From Arthrobacter sp. S41 (GTDB lineage Bacteria; Actinomycetota; Actinomycetes; Actinomycetales; Micrococcaceae), in NCBI RefSeq assembly GCF_004320535.1, contig NZ_SIHY01000002.1, positions 1-64,000 of the forward strand: a stretch of DNA of 64,000 nucleotides, written 5' to 3'. This document shows, piece by piece, positions 58,906 through 64,000 of this stretch (position 1 is the first letter of the stretch; each line of letters opens with the position of its first letter). The notes beneath the pieces were generated by a model that was not told the origin of the DNA, did not search any database, and saw nothing but the letters and a program-made list of their open reading frames with translations. The position numbers and the translations under genes were made by a program.

Positions 58906-58919
58906 CGAACAGATGTTCG
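58906..58919. promoter_or_regulatory. SOS (LexA) box of recA
   Basis: CGAAC-AGAT-GTTCG matches the Gram-positive LexA consensus exactly. Region 58734-58973 holds the recA promoter area and no gene; the AT-rich repeats around 58935-58970 (ttttcgaagg / cgaaaattc) are further TTCGAA-type half-sites. Confidence 0.88.
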
Positions 58920-58973
58920 AAATTCAACACAGGGTTTTCGAAGGATCGAAAATAGAATTTTCGAATTTTCCTC

Positions 58974-59198
58974 CTAGGACTCCTTGGGTTCGATGTCGAT
59001 ACCAAGCCAGCGTTCCGCCGGAACGTCCTGGGCCAGACACAATGCTTCCCAGACCTGCTTAGGCTTGATCCCTTTGTCTATTGCCTCAGACGCCGTCAGG
59101 CTGTCCAACTCGGTCAGTGCCATGGAGTCGGCCAATACATGCGAGTACCGCTGGCCGAACTCGGCTTCCATATTGCGCCAGAAATCGCTGATTTTCAC
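58974..59198 (-). CDS. DUF3046 protein
   Basis: 74 aa, cytoplasmic, with the DUF3046 pattern FWRNMEAEFG...SMALTELDSLTASEAIDKGIKPKQVWEALC. Almost always found beside recA in actinobacteria. Function unknown. Confidence 0.9.
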   Translation of the reverse strand: MKISDFWRNMEAEFGQRYSHVLADSMALTELDSLTASEAIDKGIKPKQVWEALCLAQDVPAERWLGIDIEPKES

Positions 59199-59220
59199 CT
59201 AGTTATTCTCCCATGACATA

Positions 59221-59255
59221 GGCAAGGAGCCCACGCAATACACGTGGACTCCTTG
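59221..59255 (-). terminator. clgR terminator-like hairpin
   Basis: An inverted repeat (gcaaggagcccacg / cgtggactccttgc, one mismatch) between clgR and the DUF3046 gene, without a T-run. Confidence 0.6.
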
Positions 59256-59309
59256 CGTGGCTCCGGTAACCCGATTACTGAGCTGCGGCAACCAAAAGAC
59301 TTGTTGAAT

Positions 59310-59630
59310 TTAGACCGAAGCCAATGGCTTGCCGGTGCTCTTGTCGGCGAATTCGTTCGCCATGTCCATTGGCACGGTATCTGGGATAGCAATACCCTCG
59401 GCTAGGGCTACGCGTTCAGAAACTTCGCGCAACATCAGGGACAGTGGAATTTCTAGTGCCACGCAGATCGAGGAAAGCAGCTCAGAAGAGGCTTCCTTCT
59501 GACCGCGCTCAACTTCGGAAAGATATCCGAGGGATACGCGGGCGCTATGCGAAACCTCGCGAAGCGTACGACCCTGGCGTTGACGGACGTCACGCAGAAC
59601 ATCGCCGATTTCATGACGGAGTACTACCAT
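59310..59630 (-). CDS. clgR: ClgR-type transcriptional regulator
   Basis: XRE-family activator of clp protease genes in actinobacteria. The HTH (about 8-70: [42 protein letters not shown]) is nearly that of known ClgR; the C-terminal tail may carry a degradation signal. I chose the ATG at 59630 with AAGGAGGAG 7 nt upstream (106 aa); the frame runs on to 59750 without further ribosome site. Region 59631-59916 holds no other gene that I can support. Confidence 0.88.
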   Translation of the reverse strand: MVVLRHEIGDVLRDVRQRQGRTLREVSHSARVSLGYLSEVERGQKEASSELLSSICVALEIPLSLMLREVSERVALAEGIAIPDTVPMDMANEFADKSTGKPLASV

Positions 59631-59916
59631 TTTGTGCTCCTCCTTCTCGGGCTGGACCGTATGGGCTTCTCCCATATCGCGCCAACGGACAACACCATTG
59701 ACAGTAAAGGGTTGCTTGACCATAAATTTAGCCTTTGCTCCTAGGTCCATCTCGAAGATCTGTTCAATACGGGGCCAACCTTGCGACCCTGTAATTCGTA
59801 CAACGGTGGGTCATACGATTTTGTTCCCTAAACTCAGCCTAATCGGAAAAATGCGACGCGTGCCACATAAAAGGCGATTTTTGCTAAATATCTCGGGAGA
59901 AATAGTATTGCGTGTC

Positions 59917-60402
59917 TTACTGTGAAGAAGCTTTATCTAACATGGCAGCCATCTGGTGGATGGCCGCTTGAGTGCTTTGCTCTCGAATCTGCGAGCGATC
60001 CCCCACAAAGTGGTGCTCCTTAGTCCCGGACTCAGCACCCCATGCCCATCCGATAAAGACCGTGCCTACCGGCTTCCCATCGTGAGCCTCTGGCCCGGCG
60101 ACGCCCGTGGCCGAGATAGCCAGCTGCGCACCGCATGCGCGCAACGCACCCACGGCCATTTGGCGTGCAACTTCAGGATCCACTGAGCCGTTGCTCTGCA
60201 GCAAGGATGCATCCACGTTCAGTAGCTCGCGCTTGACGTCCGAGGAATAGCTAACAACTCCCCCACGCAAGACTGCGGAAGCTCCGGGCACTTCGGCCAA
60301 GCGCGCCGCGATCATCCCCGCGGTCAACGACTCCGCAGTGGCCAGCTGTACGCCTTGTTCGATCGCGGCAGCAATCACCGCGGGTGCCTGTGCCTTGAGC
60401 AT
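59917..60402 (-). CDS. pncC: CinA-family nicotinamide-nucleotide amidohydrolase
   Basis: 161-aa stand-alone C-terminal CinA domain (PncC type), which deamidates nicotinamide mononucleotide. The TAESLTAGMIAARLAEVPGAS helix and VSYSSDVKRELL and ISATGVAGP motifs are present. The N-terminal molybdenum-cofactor-like domain of full CinA is missing, as usual in actinobacteria. Follows pgsA by 11 nt. Confidence 0.92.
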   Translation of the reverse strand: MLKAQAPAVIAAAIEQGVQLATAESLTAGMIAARLAEVPGASAVLRGGVVSYSSDVKRELLNVDASLLQSNGSVDPEVARQMAVGALRACGAQLAISATGVAGPEAHDGKPVGTVFIGWAWGAESGTKEHHFVGDRSQIREQSTQAAIHQMAAMLDKASSQ

Positions 60403-60413
60403 GATCCGGCGCC

Positions 60414-61016
60414 TTACTTCTGCTTCTTAGCGGCAGCAACAAGCTGCCCGGCCTTGATGATGTACTCGACGCCAGTCACCACGGTGACCGCCAGGGTCAG
60501 TAGCATCAGGTACCAAGCCACGGTGTGCAACCAGGCAATCTCTTGAGTCCACGGCAACAGGTACAGTCCGATAACCACGGACTGCAATACGGTCTTGATC
60601 TTGCCGCCCATATTGGCCGCGATCACCCCGTAACGGATCACCACAACGCGCAGTAGGGTGATGCCCCACTCACGAACCAGGATCACGATGGTGACCCACC
60701 AAGGCAGCTCCGCCAAGATCGAGAAGCTAACCAACGCTGCACCGGTCAGTAGCTTGTCCGCGATCGGATCAGCGATCTTGCCGAAGTTGGTTATCAACCC
60801 ACGACTACGGGCCAGATCCCCGTCGAGCTTGTCGGTGTACATAGCCAGCACAAACAGCACCAGAGCAACCCAGCGCCACAGGCCTTGCTCGGAGTCATCG
60901 GCCAGCAGTGCCCACACAAAGAAGGGCACCATGATAATGCGGATGGTGGTGAGCACGTTGGCGATGTTCAGCGTCGGTACCGGTGGCTGGGCGCCTGGGC
61001 CAGCTTGCTCGCTCAT
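60414..61016 (-). CDS. pgsA: CDP-diacylglycerol-glycerol-3-phosphate 3-phosphatidyltransferase
   Basis: Integral membrane enzyme for phosphatidylglycerol phosphate. The CDP-alcohol phosphotransferase motif DG-x2-AR-x8-G-x3-D-x3-D is complete (DGDLARSRGLITNFGKIADPIAD, about 63-85). About five membrane helices. Length is 200 aa. It starts 5 nt after ftsK ends. Confidence 0.94.
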   Translation of the reverse strand: MSEQAGPGAQPPVPTLNIANVLTTIRIIMVPFFVWALLADDSEQGLWRWVALVLFVLAMYTDKLDGDLARSRGLITNFGKIADPIADKLLTGAALVSFSILAELPWWVTIVILVREWGITLLRVVVIRYGVIAANMGGKIKTVLQSVVIGLYLLPWTQEIAWLHTVAWYLMLLTLAVTVVTGVEYIIKAGQLVAAAKKQK

Positions 61017-61021
61017 GGGTA

Positions 61022-64000
61022 TTAGTTTCTTCCTGTCAGGTCCCAGGCGTCTTCGCCAGGTTCGTCGGAGCCGTCAAAGTAGTCCACGGCTTGCTCTCGA
61101 TCATCAAGGTCCTTGGCCACCAGATCCTCGGCGTATTCCGCCACCGGATCAGCGTGGTTTACGTTGGCCTCCTGGACCAAGGCAGCCTCGCTGGCCGACA
61201 TGGTCGTGTTGGCTGGATCATCGCCGCGCATAGCGGCAAGGACCATCGGCAAGTCATCGGGCTGGATGAGTACATCGCGGGCCTTGGAGCCTTCAGAAGG
61301 ACCAACCACGCCGCGCGATTCCATCAAGTCCATGAGCCGTCCGGCCTTGGCAAAACCAACACGCAACTTACGCTGCAACATCGAGGTGGAACCAAACTGG
61401 CTGGTCACTACAAGCTCGGTGGCTTGCAGCAATAGATCCAGATCGTCTCCGATGTCCTCATCGATCTGCTTCTTCTTCTCGGCGACCGGAATCACGTCTT
61501 CACGGTATTCAGGTGAAAGCTGGGTCTTGACGTGTTCAACCACGCGCTGAATTTCAGATTCGGTCACCCAAGCACCCTGCACACGCATCGGCTTGGAAGA
61601 TCCCATAGGCAGGAACAGGGCGTCACCTTGACCAAGCAACTTTTCGGCACCTGGCTGGTCCAAGACCACGCGGGAGTCGGTGACCGAGGAGGTTGCAAAG
61701 GCCATGCGCGAAGGTACGTTGGCCTTGATCAGACCAGTCACCACATCCACCGATGGACGCTGGGTAGCGAGCACCAGGTGGATACCAGCAGCACGTGCCA
61801 GCTGGGTGATACGCACGATGGACTCTTCCACATCGCGTGGAGCGACCATCATCAAGTCTGCGAGCTCGTCAACAATCACCAAAAGGTAAGGGTAGGGCTT
61901 AAGCACTCGCTTGGAACCTTCGGGCGGGTGAACCTTGCCAGCCTTAACTGCCTTATTGAAGTCGTCGATGTGCTTAAAGCCGAAGTTGGCCAAGTCGTCG
62001 TAGCGGGTGTCCATTTCACGCACCACCCAGCCCAAGGCTTCGGCAGCCTTTTTCGGGTTGGTGATGATCGGGGTGATCAGGTGAGGCACACCCTCATAGG
62101 CGGTAAGTTCCACGCGCTTAGGGTCAACCATCACCATGCGCACCTCATCAGGGGTGGCGCGCATCAGGATGGAGGTGATCATCGAATTCACAAACGAAGA
62201 CTTACCTGCACCGGTAGCACCTGCCACCAAAAGGTGAGGCATCTTGGCGAGATTCGCTACAACAAAGCCGCCTTCAACGTCCTTGCCCACGCCCATCACC
62301 ATTGGGTGTTCGGTCTTGCGCGCATTGTTGCTGCGCAGCACATCACCGAGGGCGACAACTTCCTTGTCGGTATTCGGGATCTCGATACCGATAGCGGATT
62401 TGCCCGGGATCGGAGAAAGGATACGAACGTCAGAGGAAGCAACGGCGTAGGAGATGTTCTTGGCCAGCGCGGTGACCTTTTCCACCTTGGTGCCCGGGGA
62501 AAGTTCGATCTCGTAGCGGGTGACCGTAGGTCCGCGGGAGAAGCCGGTGACCTGAGCATCAACCTTGAACTGCTGCAAGGTATTAGTCAGTGCATCAACT
62601 ACTACCTGGTTGGCTTCGGACGCTTCCTTGGCCGGCGGGCCGGCAGGCAGGTAGTGGTCCTCTGGCAAGGTGTATGTGACATCCCCGGAGAGCTGCAGTT
62701 GTTCGCTGCGTGCAGGGATCGGTGACTGCGGGCCGGCGGAAAGGCCAGCGGCGCGCGAGGACACCTGATCCATGGCGGAAGTGGTAGCTTCCGGCTCAGC
62801 GTTTAAGCCGATATTGGCCATGATCTCGGCCATTTCGCTTTCGGCCTTGGTCGGGCGCTTCACCCCAGGTGGTGGGCCAGCTGGCTTGGGAATCGACGTT
62901 TCGGCAATGGCCTGAGTCGCAGCTTCAGAAGCGTCTTCTGCTTCATCGTCAAAGGTTGGACGAGCGATAGCCTGAGTGGCCGCTTCATCGGCATCAAAGA
63001 TCTTGCCCGAGTTGCGCTGAGCTACAGGCAATGAGGTGGTTGATGCTTCCGAGACATCAGCAGGATCGATCACTGCCTTGTCGTAGGCGACATCACCTGG
63101 ACGGTCCGTACTCTCGCTACCGTGACCATCTACGTCGTAAACCTCGGTCACCTGGCGGGCCGCAGCAGCACGGCGTTCAAAGAAGCCAGGCTTCTTCTTT
63201 TTTGGAGCTGGCGTCTGGGCCTCTTCATCTGGGTAGAGGTAGGACTGGTCGTGGTCCTCGCGCGTTGAGTCAAGCTCAGGGACAGCCGCCTGACGTGCCG
63301 GACGAGTAGCGTTCGGGTCTTGGCCCAGCAAACGGTTGTAACCACCGCGGATCCGTTCAGGGATCTGGGTGAAGGGTGTTGCGGTGACAATCAGAATGGA
63401 CATAAACGCCAAGAAGATGAACACTGCCATGGCCCCTGGCACGGTGATCAGCATGCCCAGTGGCGTACCCAAAATGGAGCCAACCATACCGCCGGCGTTC
63501 CACAAAAGTTCAAAGTCATCCGAGACTGAAGGAGAGCCCTTAGCCAACGATGCAATGGATGAACCGGAAAGGGTCATGATCAGCAGGCCAATACCAATAC
63601 GGTTGTTGGCGGTCACTGCTTCTGGGTAGCGGAACAGTCGGAAGGCACCGACGAACAAAATCACTGGCAATAAGACTGCCATGAAGCCCAGGGTGCCACC
63701 GGCAACGGCATGCACACCTTGACCGAACCATCCTGATTCTCGCAGGCCCCACCATTCGATGATCGCTACGGTGACCGCGATGAGGGCAAGGAAGAGCCCG
63801 GTTCCGTCACGGCGAAGTTCGTAGTCAGGGTTCACCGTTCCACCGATACGGCGGAATGCGCCACCAAAGATCCGAGCGATCCCCATCCAGACGCTGCGCA
63901 GGGCGCGTAAGGGTAGGGCGAGTTCCTGTTCCGGATTCTCGGGTGTTTTCTTGGAGGGCGAAGTACCGGACGCTTTGGGTTTGCGCGTCGTCGGCTTCTT
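61022..64000 (-). CDS. ftsK: DNA translocase FtsK (5' end beyond window)
   Basis: Septum-located DNA pump that clears chromosome dimers. In sequence order: N-terminal membrane domain with about four helices, an acidic/Pro linker (about 200-400 from the internal ATG), then the motor with Walker A ATGAGKSS and Walker B LLVIVDELADL, and a C-terminal winged-helix gamma domain (LQRKLRVGFAKAGRLMDLMES). An ATG lies at 63886, but the frame stays open through the right edge; the 38 codons before it read as a Lys/Thr/Pro-rich stretch typical of FtsK N-termini. So the gene is partial here. Confidence 0.95.
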   Translation of the reverse strand, partial: KKPTTRKPKASGTSPSKKTPENPEQELALPLRALRSVWMGIARIFGGAFRRIGGTVNPDYELRRDGTGLFLALIAVTVAIIEWWGLRESGWFGQGVHAVAGGTLGFMAVLLPVILFVGAFRLFRYPEAVTANNRIGIGLLIMTLSGSSIASLAKGSPSVSDDFELLWNAGGMVGSILGTPLGMLITVPGAMAVFIFLAFMSILIVTATPFTQIPERIRGGYNRLLGQDPNATRPARQAAVPELDSTREDHDQSYLYPDEEAQTPAPKKKKPGFFERRAAAARQVTEVYDVDGHGSESTDRPGDVAYDKAVIDPADVSEASTTSLPVAQRNSGKIFDADEAATQAIARPTFDDEAEDASEAATQAIAETSIPKPAGPPPGVKRPTKAESEMAEIMANIGLNAEPEATTSAMDQVSSRAAGLSAGPQSPIPARSEQLQLSGDVTYTLPEDHYLPAGPPAKEASEANQVVVDALTNTLQQFKVDAQVTGFSRGPTVTRYEIELSPGTKVEKVTALAKNISYAVASSDVRILSPIPGKSAIGIEIPNTDKEVVALGDVLRSNNARKTEHPMVMGVGKDVEGGFVVANLAKMPHLLVAGATGAGKSSFVNSMITSILMRATPDEVRMVMVDPKRVELTAYEGVPHLITPIITNPKKAAEALGWVVREMDTRYDDLANFGFKHIDDFNKAVKAGKVHPPEGSKRVLKPYPYLLVIVDELADLMMVAPRDVEESIVRITQLARAAGIHLVLATQRPSVDVVTGLIKANVPSRMAFATSSVTDSRVVLDQPGAEKLLGQGDALFLPMGSSKPMRVQGAWVTESEIQRVVEHVKTQLSPEYREDVIPVAEKKKQIDEDIGDDLDLLLQATELVVTSQFGSTSMLQRKLRVGFAKAGRLMDLMESRGVVGPSEGSKARDVLIQPDDLPMVLAAMRGDDPANTTMSASEAALVQEANVNHADPVAEYAEDLVAKDLDDREQAVDYFDGSDEPGEDAWDLTGRN

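Noticed and set aside
61532-62725. 397-codon plus-strand frame antisense to ftsK
   Set aside because: His/Gln-rich mirror of the FtsK motor; typical antisense artefact in high-GC DNA.

Overview
The window looks like chromosomal DNA from a high-GC Gram-positive bacterium of the Micrococcaceae (Arthrobacter / Glutamicibacter type). Four things point there: the ftsK-pgsA-cinA-clgR-recA-recX-miaB-miaA-dapF order, the argCJBDFR operon, the dual-function PriA form of HisA, and an actinobacterial rRNA leader at the left edge. The genus is inferred from gene order and protein resemblance only. I found no insertion sequence, prophage, CRISPR array or tRNA gene.

Layout. 1-460: leader and promoter of an rRNA operon running leftwards; the 16S gene itself lies outside. 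460-6,930 (minus): tyrS, a HelD-family RNA polymerase-recycling ATPase, apt, an aldo/keto reductase and an SDR. 7,076-8,800: an XRE/MmyB-like regulator and a mycothiol-dependent-isomerase-family protein. 8,940-19,174: arginine biosynthesis, with argCJBDFR as one overlapping operon. argH stands alone behind a DUF222-HNH protein and a macrodomain protein; argG is not in the window. Paired ArgR-like boxes precede both argC and argH.

19,351-29,003: a quinone oxidoreductase, then the most unusual locus. This is a 1,319-aa single-module synthetase of the epsilon-poly-L-lysine synthetase (Pls) architecture: adenylation, carrier, six membrane segments and three beta-helix-like domains. It is followed by a compact M1 zinc aminopeptidase and a polyphosphate kinase 2. 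Facing them are a phosphopantetheinyl transferase and a secreted/membrane DUF5129-type protein. Together they suggest a cationic homopolymer pathway with a carrier-activating enzyme, a possible degrading or protecting peptidase and a possible ATP source.

29,298-42,135: a phosphoribosyltransferase, two GNATs, pheST, an LppM-like lipoprotein, a Nudix hydrolase, an rRNA methyltransferase, the infC-rpmI-rplT operon (infC appears to start at ATC; L20 carries an extra C-terminal domain), a DUF1844 protein, an MFS transporter and an SseB-family protein. 42,357-45,659: hisC-hisB-hisH-small membrane protein-priA. 45,741-47,071: a LysM protein facing lexA across three SOS-like boxes, as in yneA/lexA of Bacillus. 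47,134-52,870: a GH76-like protein, dinG-type helicase, hflX and an RsmC-like methyltransferase.

52,940-64,000: miaB-miaA-dapF operon, recA-recX (a perfect 21-bp hairpin lies inside the start of recX), DUF3046, clgR, cinA/pncC, pgsA and ftsK, which runs off the right edge. Several genes show a TANNNT hexamer 6-7 nt before the ATG, which suggests leaderless transcripts.
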